Shown here: piece by piece, positions 36,574 through 44,391 of the stretch
Numbering within the stretch: the first letter of the stretch is position 1
How the letters are laid out: every line of letters begins with the position of its first letter
Origin: Mycobacterium neglectum
Lineage (GTDB): Bacteria; Actinomycetota; Actinomycetes; Mycobacteriales; Mycobacteriaceae
DNA length: 64,000 bases
Direction: 5' to 3'
Assembly: GCF_002591975.1 (NCBI RefSeq)
Contig: NZ_NVQE01000004.1
Coordinates: 1-64,000, forward strand
Notes under the pieces: generated by a model
What the model saw: only the letters and a program-made list of their open reading frames with translations
What the model was told of the DNA's origin: nothing
The model's database searches: none
Translations under genes and position numbers: made by a program

Positions 36574-37524
36574 TGCGAGCGCGGGACGGCATGTGGGGCA
36601 GGTTCGTGTCCGACCGGTCCAGCCCCGGCGACGGAGCAGGTCACCGATCAGGACCGCAGTGCGGCATGCATCGCCAAAGACGAGTCCATAAGTCACTCGC
36701 GTTGTGAGCAGGTCTGATCGGCTCAACTCCGCGAGATCACGCAGCGCATCGCGATCGCGGTCCCGCGGCGCATCGTGAAACGCGCGGCCGTCGAGTTCGA
36801 CCACAACCCCCTGACCCCGGTAATACACGTCCTGGTAGGTAAGCCGGCCAGTCGCCGTGCTCCGGGTTTGACGCTCCCCTCTGGGCAGCCCGTGCGCCCG
36901 CTCGACTCGATGCAGGTAACCGCGCTCCAGCACCGAACATGCACCATCACGAAGATCCGCGAGCATTGCCTCCAACGTGCGCCGGCCGCAAACACGTTGG
37001 CGAGTCGCCAATACCTGCAGTATCCGCTGCGGCGTGGTCCGTCTGCTGGCACACACCTGCGCCTGTACGGCGTACGCGGCCGCCACGTCCTTAGCGCGGA
37101 GGTCTCCGCAGACCACGTCGATTAGCGCGTGCTCCAGGCGAATTACCGGCGGGCTACGGTCCAGTTCGGCGCGTAGCTCGAAGTCGGGCGTCCGGTGCAG
37201 CACGATTCGCGGCAACGGCCGCAGATTGCGCCCTGGGCCGACGGCGACGTGTACGACCGTCGCTGGCGGATCGGGCAGCGCCGAGACGTGCGCCAGCGCG
37301 GACGGCCAGAACGCCAGAACCGCAGCCCAGTGCCGCTGCCGCAGCGTGAGTTGGCCGCTGTGGCTCACGTAGACGCCGCGGTGAACATCGGTCAGTTCGC
37401 GACGACGCAGCATTCTGGCGATGTCGAAATCGGATCCCCCGGCATCCAGAACTTGGCGACGCGAAATGACCCCGTCCTGCGCCCAGAGCAGATGATCGAC
37501 ATGCTTGAGATGCCAACGCGTCAC
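36562..37524 (-). CDS. AbiEi-like N-terminal domain plus DUF559 endonuclease-fold protein
   Basis: This roughly 320-residue protein joins an AbiEi-antitoxin-like winged helix (about residues 10-60, with AQDGVISRRQVLDAGGS and ELTDVHRGVYVSHSG) to a C-terminal DUF559 (Vsr-like nuclease fold) domain around GVVVELDGRAFHDAPRDRDR, whose Glu-Leu-Asp resembles the nuclease core. The GTG at 37524 is preferred because homology starts there; an ATG at 37587 is also open. No toxin partner is adjacent. Its stop codon lies inside one palindromic repeat and a second copy sits about 70 nt upstream of its start, so the gene is bracketed by repeats. M. tuberculosis has relBE in this slot. Confidence 0.8.
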   Translation of the reverse strand: MTRWHLKHVDHLLWAQDGVISRRQVLDAGGSDFDIARMLRRRELTDVHRGVYVSHSGQLTLRQRHWAAVLAFWPSALAHVSALPDPPATVVHVAVGPGRNLRPLPRIVLHRTPDFELRAELDRSPPVIRLEHALIDVVCGDLRAKDVAAAYAVQAQVCASRRTTPQRILQVLATRQRVCGRRTLEAMLADLRDGACSVLERGYLHRVERAHGLPRGERQTRSTATGRLTYQDVYYRGQGVVVELDGRAFHDAPRDRDRDALRDLAELSRSDLLTTRVTYGLVFGDACRTAVLIGDLLRRRGWTGRTRTCPTCRPALALTG

Positions 37525-37594
37525 ACGGGTAAGCGTGACGGGGAACGAGCCAGCGGCCAACCTGCCGCGACTCGTCGCTGTGGACAACTGCTTA

Positions 37595-37638
37595 ACGGGT
37601 TGATCGCCTACACATCGCGCGTGGGATCAACCCATTAG
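37595..37638 (+). repeat. 44-bp imperfect palindrome, copy A (5' side of the DUF559 gene)
   Basis: Arms ACGGGTTGATC (37595-37605) and GATCAACCCAT (37625-37635) pair with one mismatch around a 19-nt centre. It is a direct copy (34/44 identical) of the element at 36530-36573, with a compensatory T-A for G-C pair in the stem. It lies between the DUF559 start and the divergent SDR gene. Confidence 0.8.
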
Positions 37639-37748
37639 CGGGCCATCCCCCACGGGCCCACGCGTGAGCTGGGGACGGGGGCCCAGTACCCACTACCGCG
37701 GGTACCGACTAGCCTCGATCCGAGTCAACGATACGAGGGAGAGTGCGC

Positions 37749-38579
37749 ATGGACGGCTTCGCCGGGAAGGTCGCCGTGGTAACCGGTGCCGGTTCGGGCA
37801 TCGGGCAGGCGCTGGCGATCGAACTCGCCCGTTCCGGCGCCAGCGTCGCAATCAGTGACGTCGACACCGAGGGCCTTGCGGTCACCGAGGAGCGGCTCAA
37901 GGCGATCGGCGCACCGGTGAAGGCCGACCGGCTCGACGTCACCGAGCGTGAGGCCTTCGAGCTCTATGCGGACGCGGTGGTCGAGCACTTCGGCAAGGTC
38001 AACCAGATCTACAACAACGCGGGCATCGCCTACGTCGGCGATGTGGAGGTGACGCCGTTCAAGGACATCGAACGGGTCATGGACGTCGACTACTGGGGTG
38101 TCGTCAACGGCACGAAGGTCTTTCTGCCGCATCTGATCGCCTCCGGCGACGGGCATGTCGTGAACGTGTCCAGCCTGTTCGGCATCTTCTCGGTTCCCGG
38201 CCAGGCGGCGTACAACTCGGCGAAGTTCGCGGTGCGCGGGTTCACCGAGGCGCTGCGCCAGGAGATGGCTGCCGCCGGACACCCGGTCAAAGTGACGACC
38301 GTGCATCCCGGCGGCATCAAGACCGCGATCATGCGCAACTCGACCGCGGCCGAGGGTGTCGACAAAGAAGGTCTGACAAAGACTTTCGACAAGAAGCTCA
38401 CGATCACCACGCCCGAGAAGGCGGCGCAGATCATCCTCGACGCTGTGCGCAAGAACCGGGCGCGCGTGCTGGTCGGCCCCGACGCCAAGGCGCTGGACAT
38501 CATCGTGCGGATCACGGGATCGGGCTACCAGCGGTTGTTCTCGACGGTCGTCTCGCGGATCGTGCCCAACGCGCACTGA
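37749..38579 (+). CDS. Short-chain dehydrogenase/reductase, Rv1245c-like (first of a tandem pair)
   Basis: This 276-residue classical SDR has the NAD(P)-binding TGAGSGIGQAL, the NNAG motif (YNNAGIAYVGD) and the catalytic Ser/Tyr/Lys set, seen as VSSLFG and YNSAK. The ATG at 37749 is preferred over a GTG 6 nt upstream because AGGGAGAG ends 6 nt before it. It reduces or oxidises an unknown alcohol or ketone. The next gene is a close paralogue in the same orientation, separated by about 20 nt, pointing to tandem duplication of the single Rv1245c-type gene. Confidence 0.9.
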   Translation: MDGFAGKVAVVTGAGSGIGQALAIELARSGASVAISDVDTEGLAVTEERLKAIGAPVKADRLDVTEREAFELYADAVVEHFGKVNQIYNNAGIAYVGDVEVTPFKDIERVMDVDYWGVVNGTKVFLPHLIASGDGHVVNVSSLFGIFSVPGQAAYNSAKFAVRGFTEALRQEMAAAGHPVKVTTVHPGGIKTAIMRNSTAAEGVDKEGLTKTFDKKLTITTPEKAAQIILDAVRKNRARVLVGPDAKALDIIVRITGSGYQRLFSTVVSRIVPNAH

Positions 38580-38600
38580 TTCACTGCGACACTGGGCGCG

Positions 38601-39440
38601 ATGGAGAAATTCGCGGGTACTTTCGCGGGGAAGGTCGCCGTCGTCACCGGCGCCGGATCGGGCATCGGGCGGGCACTGGCGGTCGAATTGGCACGCCGCG
38701 GTGCCAAACTGGCGATCAGTGACGTCGACACCGAAGGTCTGGCGGTCACCGAGGAGCGGCTCGAGGCGATCGGCGCACCGCTGAAAGCCGACCGACTCGA
38801 CGTCACCGAGCGTGAGGCGTTTCTTGCATACGCCGACGCGGTCAAAGACCATTTCGGCTCGGTGAATCAGATCTACAACAACGCGGGCATCGCGTTCATG
38901 GGCGACGTCGAGGTCACGGCGTTCAAGGATCTCGAGCGGGTGATGGAGGTCGACTTCTGGGGCGTGGTCAACGGCACCAAGGCCTTCTTGCCGCACCTGA
39001 TCGCATCGGGCTACGGCCACGTGGTCAACATCTCGAGTATGTACGGCCTGTTCGCGGTGCAGGGGCAGGCGGCGTACAACTCGGCGAAATTCGCAGTGCG
39101 GGGTTTCACCGAAGCGCTCCGCCAAGAAATGGCGGCGGCAGGCCATCCGGTCAAGGTGACGTGCGTGCACCCCGGCTACATCAAGACTCCCCTCATCCAC
39201 AACGCCAGCACCGCAACGGATCTCGACAAGAATGCGCTCGCAACCGTATTTGACAGAGTCGCGATTACCAGCCCCGAGCGCACGGCCAGAATCATCCTGC
39301 GAGCGGTCGAGGGCAACAAGGCGCGAGTGCTGCCCGGCGCCGACGCCAAACTGTTCGACGCCATCGTGCGGGTGATGGGTTCTGGCTATATGCGGGTGCT
39401 CGGTCCGATGAACAAGAGGCTGCTGCCCCCGACGCGCTGA
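38601..39440 (+). CDS. Short-chain dehydrogenase/reductase, tandem paralogue
   Basis: This 279-residue SDR is very similar along its whole length to the preceding gene, sharing for example DVDTEGLAVTEERL and QAAYNSAKFAVRGFTEALRQ. It has TGAGSGIGRAL, YNNAGIAFMGD, ISSMYG and YNSAK, so the active site is complete. The main differences lie at the N-terminus (a short MEKFAGT extension) and in the substrate-binding loop after the PGYIKTPL segment. It probably arose by duplication and diverged in substrate range. It ends just before the convergent lpqZ. Confidence 0.9.
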   Translation: MEKFAGTFAGKVAVVTGAGSGIGRALAVELARRGAKLAISDVDTEGLAVTEERLEAIGAPLKADRLDVTEREAFLAYADAVKDHFGSVNQIYNNAGIAFMGDVEVTAFKDLERVMEVDFWGVVNGTKAFLPHLIASGYGHVVNISSMYGLFAVQGQAAYNSAKFAVRGFTEALRQEMAAAGHPVKVTCVHPGYIKTPLIHNASTATDLDKNALATVFDRVAITSPERTARIILRAVEGNKARVLPGADAKLFDAIVRVMGSGYMRVLGPMNKRLLPPTR

Positions 39441-39455
39441 TGTCGCGCTGGCGGC

Positions 39456-40313
39456 TCAGTCACCCAGTGGGTGTTCGGCGAGGAAGACACCCGCGACCAA
39501 CCCCGGCTCGGTGCCGTCCTCGACTTTCGCCCGCATATCGGCCAGCGCCGCGGTGTCCAGCACGCCGGCCACTTCATTGAGCGCCAGCACCTGTGCCTCG
39601 TTGAGCTCGTTACGCCGGTAGAGCGGCACCAAATTTTCGGCACGGATCAGCGACGTGCGGTCGGACAGCATGATCAGCTCCGCCGGGATGTTCGGGGCCG
39701 CGGTAGACGTCCAGGCCGCGTCGACCTCCCCCGCCCGCACGGCCGCCAACAGCGTTGCGCGGTCGGGATATTCGCGGGGCTTCGGCAGCTTGCACGTGCC
39801 AAGAACGCTGGGGACATCGGGCCGGGCCGCGTAGGAATCACCGGACACCTGGCCAACCTCGAGATCGTCGCAGTTGCGGGTTGCCGCGGTGAGATCTCGT
39901 GAGCCCCAGGCATGCGCGGTCGCTTCAGTGACTGCGAGTGCGGGCTTGTCCTGCGCGGACGTCGTGTAGTCGCCGGCGGCCACGCCCTCGGGCAGCGCGG
40001 ACACCATCTCGCGGTAGACCTGGGTCGCTGACCGCGCGGTCGAGTCGGGGTAGAACCTGTGCAGTACGCGGCCGGTGAATCCGGGAACCACGCGTGCCTC
40101 CCCCGAGTCCAGTTTCGTCAGCGGATCCGGCGACTGCTCGACATGAGCCGGGCTGCCGTAGAAGCGCAGCGCCTCGGCGTAGATATGCGCGATCAACGCC
40201 GATTCGGGATCCTGCGCCGACCCGACCGCCACCGATGGAGTCTCGACAACGCCGCCGCAACCGGCCACGCTCACCATCACCAACGCGGCGAGCGCGCAGG
40301 CGAGGCGGCGCAC
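39456..40313 (-). CDS. lpqZ: Substrate-binding lipoprotein LpqZ
   Basis: This 285-residue exported lipoprotein corresponds to LpqZ (Rv1244). A GTG at 40313 gives the signal peptide MRRLACALAALVMVSVAGC with the lipobox Cys at residue 19. The mature part resembles OpuAC-type binding proteins for glycine betaine or similar compounds, with blocks VVPGFTGRVLHRFYPDS and DAAWTSTAAPNIPAELI. No ABC permease or ATPase is adjacent, so the transporter partner, if any, is elsewhere. It lies 7 nt downstream of the malic enzyme gene on the same strand and is probably co-transcribed. Confidence 0.88.
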   Translation of the reverse strand: MRRLACALAALVMVSVAGCGGVVETPSVAVGSAQDPESALIAHIYAEALRFYGSPAHVEQSPDPLTKLDSGEARVVPGFTGRVLHRFYPDSTARSATQVYREMVSALPEGVAAGDYTTSAQDKPALAVTEATAHAWGSRDLTAATRNCDDLEVGQVSGDSYAARPDVPSVLGTCKLPKPREYPDRATLLAAVRAGEVDAAWTSTAAPNIPAELIMLSDRTSLIRAENLVPLYRRNELNEAQVLALNEVAGVLDTAALADMRAKVEDGTEPGLVAGVFLAEHPLGD

Positions 40314-40320
40314 CGGGACC

Positions 40321-41505
40321 CTAGGCCTTCGACGCCGCGGCAACTGCTTGCACCACCGCGGGGGCCACCCGCGGGTCCAGCACGCTGGGCACGATGCGGT
40401 CGACCGCGAGATCGTCACCCACCACCGAGAAGATCGCCTCGGCCGCCGCCACCTTCATCTTCTCCGTGATCCGGCGAGCGCCGGCGTCCAGCGCACCCCG
40501 GAACACACCCGGGAACGCGAGCACATTGTTGATCTGGTTCGGGAAGTCGCTGCGACCGGTGGCCACCACGGCTGCATACTCCTTCGCGTCGTCGGGATGG
40601 ATCTCCGGGTCGGGATTGGACAGTGCGAACACGATCGCGCCGGGGGCCATCGTCGCGACGATCTCCGGGGGCACGACACCGGCGGACAACCCGAGGAACA
40701 CGTCGGCGCCTTTGAGCGCCTCGGTGATTCCACCCGAAAGGCCGTTCGGATTCGTCTGCTCGGCGATCTCCGCCTTGTACGAGTTGAGGTTGCCGCGGTC
40801 GGAGTGCAGGATGCCTTGGGAATCCAGCAGCGTGATATCGCTGATACCCCTGGCCAGCAGAATCTTTGCGCAGGCGACACCGGCGGCGCCGGCACCGGAG
40901 ACGACCACACGCAGCGCGGTGATGTCGCGATTGAGGACCTCGGCGGCGCCGATGAGCGCCGCCAGCACGACGATCGCGGTGCCGTGCTGGTCGTCGTGCA
41001 TCACCGGGCAGTCCAGCGCCTCGATGACGCGGCGTTCGATTTCGAAACAGCGCGGGGCCGAGATGTCCTCGAGGTTGACCGCACCGAATGACGGCCGCAG
41101 CCGCACCAGGGTCTCGACGATCTCGTCGGGATCCTTGGTGTCCAGCACGATCGGGATGGAGTCGAGGTCGGCGAACGCCTTGAACAGCGCGCTCTTGCCC
41201 TCCATCACCGGCAGCGACGCCGCGGGCCCGATATCACCGAGGCCGAGGACCGCACTGCCATCGCTGACCACCGCGACCAAACGGTTGGCCCAGGTATACC
41301 GCGCCGCCAGCGTGTGGTCGGCAGCGATGGCACGGCTGACCTGCGCAACGCCCGGCGTGTACGCGACCGACAATGCGCGCTGTGTGTCGAGCGGCGTGTT
41401 CAGCGCTACCGACAGCTTTCCGCCTACGTGCGCATCGAAGATCTCGTCGTCATGCAGCACGATCGGGGGTCTCTGGTCAGACAGCTTTCTCACCGCTTGG
41501 GACAC
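40321..41505 (-). CDS. Malic enzyme (short NAD(P)-dependent form)
   Basis: This 394-residue protein matches short bacterial malic enzymes, which convert malate to pyruvate and CO2. Visible motifs are AYTPGVAQVS, VSDGSAVLGLGDIGP, MEGKSALFKAFA, the metal-binding NLEDISAPRCFEIE and CPVMHDDQHGTAIV, and the nucleotide fold VVSGAGAAGVACAKILL. There is no phosphotransacetylase-like C-terminal domain as in MaeB. The GTG start is 48 nt after the mdh stop on the same strand, so Mdh and malic enzyme share a malate-centred unit. It is not in the M. tuberculosis order here as I recall it. Confidence 0.93.
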   Translation of the reverse strand: MSQAVRKLSDQRPPIVLHDDEIFDAHVGGKLSVALNTPLDTQRALSVAYTPGVAQVSRAIAADHTLAARYTWANRLVAVVSDGSAVLGLGDIGPAASLPVMEGKSALFKAFADLDSIPIVLDTKDPDEIVETLVRLRPSFGAVNLEDISAPRCFEIERRVIEALDCPVMHDDQHGTAIVVLAALIGAAEVLNRDITALRVVVSGAGAAGVACAKILLARGISDITLLDSQGILHSDRGNLNSYKAEIAEQTNPNGLSGGITEALKGADVFLGLSAGVVPPEIVATMAPGAIVFALSNPDPEIHPDDAKEYAAVVATGRSDFPNQINNVLAFPGVFRGALDAGARRITEKMKVAAAEAIFSVVGDDLAVDRIVPSVLDPRVAPAVVQAVAAASKA

Positions 41506-41553
41506 GGCGCTCAGGTTACTGACGAACTGGTAGGTAACCTAATCGACTTTGTC

Positions 41554-42543
41554 TCAGATAAGTCCCAGGTCAGTGACGGCTTTGCGCTCGTCGACCAGCT
41601 CCGCAGTGGTCTTGTCGATCCGGCTGCGGGAGAAGTCGTCGATCTCCAGCCCCTGCACGATCGACCAGTTGCCATCCTTGGTGGTCACCGGGAACGACGA
41701 GATGATGCCCTCGGGCACGCCGTAACTGCCGTCGGAGAGAACCGCCATCGACACCCAGTCGTCCTTCGCGGAGCCCAGCAGCCAGTCACGCGCGGCATCG
41801 GTGGTCGCCGAGGCGGCCGACGCGGCCGATGAGGAGCCGCGGGCGTCGATGATCGCCGCGCCGCGCTTGGCGACGGTCGGAATGAAGTCGTTCTCGATCC
41901 AGTCCTGGTCGTTGACGACCTCGGCGGCGTTTTTGCCACCCACCTCGGCATGGAAGATGTCGGGGTACTGAGTCGCCGAGTGGTTACCCCAGATGGTGAT
42001 CTTCTTGATGTCGGTGACCGCGGCGCCGGTCTTGCGGGCCAGCTGCGAGATCGCCCGGTTGTGATCGAGACGGGTGAGCGCGGAGAACCGCTCATTCGGG
42101 ATGTCGGGTGCGTTGCTCAGCGCGATCAGCGCGTTGGTGTTGGCGGGGTTACCGGTCACGCCGATGCGGACGTCGGCGGCGGCGACCTCGTTGAGCGCCT
42201 TGCCCTGCGCGGTGAAGATCGCACCGTTGGCCTCGAGCAGATCGCCGCGCTCCATGCCGGGGCCGCGAGGACGTGCGCCGACCAGAAGTGCCAGGTTCAC
42301 CCCGTCGAAGATTTTGTTGGCGTCGGCGCCGATCTCGACCCCGGCCAGCAGCGGGAACGCGCAGTCGTCGAGTTCCATGACAACGCCCTCGAGCGCCTTC
42401 AGCGCGGGCTCGATCTCCAGCAGACGCAACTCGATTGGCCGGTCCGGGCCGAGTAATGAACCGCTGGCCAGACGAAACAGCAGGCTGTAGCCGATCTGGC
42501 CGGCGGCACCGGTGACCGCGACCTTGAGGGGAGTTGTGCTCAC
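41554..42543 (-). CDS. mdh: Malate dehydrogenase
   Basis: This 329-residue NAD-dependent enzyme interconverts malate and oxaloacetate in the TCA cycle. It has the N-terminal [19 protein letters not shown] dinucleotide motif, [22 protein letters not shown] with the catalytic region, and the active-site [11 protein letters not shown]. The GTG at 42543 starts the homologous region and has AAGGAGC 7 nt upstream. A GC-rich hairpin (GCCCGC, GCGGGC at 42572-42586) lies in the upstream leader. The malic enzyme and lpqZ genes follow on the same strand; corA is divergent. Confidence 0.95.
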   Translation of the reverse strand: MSTTPLKVAVTGAAGQIGYSLLFRLASGSLLGPDRPIELRLLEIEPALKALEGVVMELDDCAFPLLAGVEIGADANKIFDGVNLALLVGARPRGPGMERGDLLEANGAIFTAQGKALNEVAAADVRIGVTGNPANTNALIALSNAPDIPNERFSALTRLDHNRAISQLARKTGAAVTDIKKITIWGNHSATQYPDIFHAEVGGKNAAEVVNDQDWIENDFIPTVAKRGAAIIDARGSSSAASAASATTDAARDWLLGSAKDDWVSMAVLSDGSYGVPEGIISSFPVTTKDGNWSIVQGLEIDDFSRSRIDKTTAELVDERKAVTDLGLI

Positions 42544-42697
42544 GTCAGGTGCTCCTTGGACGGAATTGGATGCCCGCTCCGCGGGCGCGTTGCCTTCGTC
42601 GACGAAACTAGCAGGGTGGCCAAGTGGCGTGCCGCGTAGCATTCACCAAGGCCCATCAGACCGGTGCTGCCGGTCTTGACCAGGGGAGAGTGACTCG

Positions 42698-43801
42698 ATG
42701 CCATCGTTCCGTCAACTGCCTCCGTCACTACGACCCAACGTGCGAACCAAGCCCGCCCCACCGGATGCCGCCTCGATCCATGTTCCCGTCGCGCGGGCCA
42801 TGGTGGATTGCGCCGTCTACTGCGATGGCACCCGCCTGCCCGGCAAGTACACCCACGCCGCGGCGCTGAACAAGGTGCACGAACTCGAGGCGTCGGGCAG
42901 GCAGGCATTCGCCTGGATCGGCCTGCACGGTCCCGACGAACACCAGATGCAGGCTGTCGCCGACGTGTTCGGCCTGCACCCGCTGGCGGTCGAAGACGCT
43001 GTACACGCCCACCAACGACCGAAGCTGGAGCGCTACGACAACACCCTGTTTTTGGTGCTCAAGACCGTGAACTACGTCGAGCACGTATCCGTGGCGCTGG
43101 CCCGCGAGATTGTCGAAACGGGCGAGATCATGATCTTCGTCGGTCCCGATTTCGTGGTCACCGTCCGCCATGGTGATCACAGCGGGCTGGCCGGTGTCCG
43201 CAAGAAGTTCGACGCGTCGCCCACCAGTCTGGCGCTCGGACCGTATGCGGTCATGCATGCGATCGCCGACCACGTCGTCGACAGCTACCTCGATGTCACC
43301 GATCTGATCGAGACCGACATCGACGCCATGGAAGAGGACATCTTCTCTCCCACTCGCAAGACCAACATCGAGTGCATCTACCTGCTCAAGCGCGAGATCG
43401 TCGAGCTGCGCCGGGCGGTCGCGCCGTTGACATTGGGATTGCAGCGAATCGGCGCCGACCACAACGACCTGATCTCGATCGAGGTCCGCCGATACATGCG
43501 CGACGTGCTCGACCACAACATCCAGGCGTCCGACCGGATCACCAGTTATGACGAGATGCTCAGCTCACTTGTGCAGGCCGCCGCAGGCAAGGTGGCCATG
43601 CAGCAGAACATCGACATGCGCAAGATCTCGGCCTACGTCGCCATCGCCGCGGTGCCGACCGCCATCGCGGGCATTTACGGCATGAACTTCGACAACATGC
43701 CCGAATTGCACTGGGCGTACGGCTATCCCGCGGTCCTGCTCCTGATGGTGATCATCTGTGGACTGCTGTTCCGAGCGTTCCGGCGTAACCACTGGCTCTA
43801 A
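42698..43801 (+). CDS. corA: CorA-type magnesium/cobalt transporter
   Basis: This 367-residue protein corresponds to Rv1239c. A cytosolic N-terminal domain is followed by two C-terminal membrane helices, with the ion-selectivity signature YGMNFDNMPEL (Gly328-Met-Asn) at the end of the first. CorA forms a pentameric channel importing Mg2+ or Co2+. The ATG has a strong ribosome binding site (AGGGGAGAG) and a possible TAGCAT -10 at 42637. The stop overlaps that of the convergent SUFU-domain gene by 4 nt. Confidence 0.95.
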   Translation: MPSFRQLPPSLRPNVRTKPAPPDAASIHVPVARAMVDCAVYCDGTRLPGKYTHAAALNKVHELEASGRQAFAWIGLHGPDEHQMQAVADVFGLHPLAVEDAVHAHQRPKLERYDNTLFLVLKTVNYVEHVSVALAREIVETGEIMIFVGPDFVVTVRHGDHSGLAGVRKKFDASPTSLALGPYAVMHAIADHVVDSYLDVTDLIETDIDAMEEDIFSPTRKTNIECIYLLKREIVELRRAVAPLTLGLQRIGADHNDLISIEVRRYMRDVLDHNIQASDRITSYDEMLSSLVQAAAGKVAMQQNIDMRKISAYVAIAAVPTAIAGIYGMNFDNMPELHWAYGYPAVLLLMVIICGLLFRAFRRNHWL

Positions 43802-44391
43802 CTCGGCTGCGCGGCCCGCCTGGCGGGATCCAGCACGTCGACGCCGTCCTGCACCCACGCTTCCCGCATGGCATCGGCCCCCTTGAGCCGCACCCACGCA
43901 GCCTCGGTCGCGGTGATCGGGTTTGCGGCCAGCACCGTCACCGGCGGTAGCGGGTCGGTCAAAGCCACGTCGTCGATATCGCTGCGCCCCAACAGAAAAG
44001 CGGAGAACGGAGCACCCTCCCACAGCGGTGTCTCCAGATCGATCAGCGCATCCGGTTCCAGGATCAGGCCCTCGACGGCGGGGGCCGCGGCCAGGACCGC
44101 CAGCGAACGCGCGAGACCCTTGGGGGACGGTCCCCGCAGCGCGACGACGGCCTCGGCGCGCGGTCCGTGCAGCGCATCGGTCACCAGCTCCGCAGGATCA
44201 AACATCGGGTGACGCGAACAGCCAACCGACACATAGTGACTGACGCCTTCGCCATCAGGGCCGAAACGCAGCACGTCGATCCGTTCGGTCCCAACGAACG
44301 TCACGCTGGCTTCGACCGGCTCGGCGGTGATACCGGCCCTGGCGAAGTGCTCGCGCAGGTGCGCGCGAACCTTCGCCGGAACGTCGATCAC
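43798..44391 (-). CDS. SUFU (suppressor of fused) domain protein coupled to sugC
   Basis: This 197-residue soluble protein resembles bacterial members of the suppressor-of-fused family, seen in VTFVGTERIDVLRFGP, YVSVGCSRHPM, LARSLAVLAA and ITATEAAWVRLKGADAM. The biochemical role of bacterial SUFU proteins is not established. Its GTG shares one base with the sugC stop (TAGTG), so it is translated from the trehalose transporter mRNA. M. tuberculosis has no gene between sugC and corA as I recall it. It might modulate trehalose uptake or merely ride on the operon. Confidence 0.85.
   Translation of the reverse strand: MIDVPAKVRAHLREHFARAGITAEPVEASVTFVGTERIDVLRFGPDGEGVSHYVSVGCSRHPMFDPAELVTDALHGPRAEAVVALRGPSPKGLARSLAVLAAAPAVEGLILEPDALIDLETPLWEGAPFSAFLLGRSDIDDVALTDPLPPVTVLAANPITATEAAWVRLKGADAMREAWVQDGVDVLDPARRAAQPS

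Noticed and set aside
36562..37524. A complete AbiE toxin-antitoxin pair
   Set aside because: Only the AbiEi-like/DUF559 protein is present; no AbiEii nucleotidyltransferase toxin is encoded on either side.
37725..39200. A 491-codon antisense frame with an internal repeat across both SDR genes
   Set aside because: The apparent repeat is only the reverse complement of the tandem SDR duplication.
41529..41541. GGTAACC-type palindrome upstream of the malic enzyme, considered as an IdeR box
   Set aside because: Only one half-site resembles the iron-box consensus; the second arm does not match.
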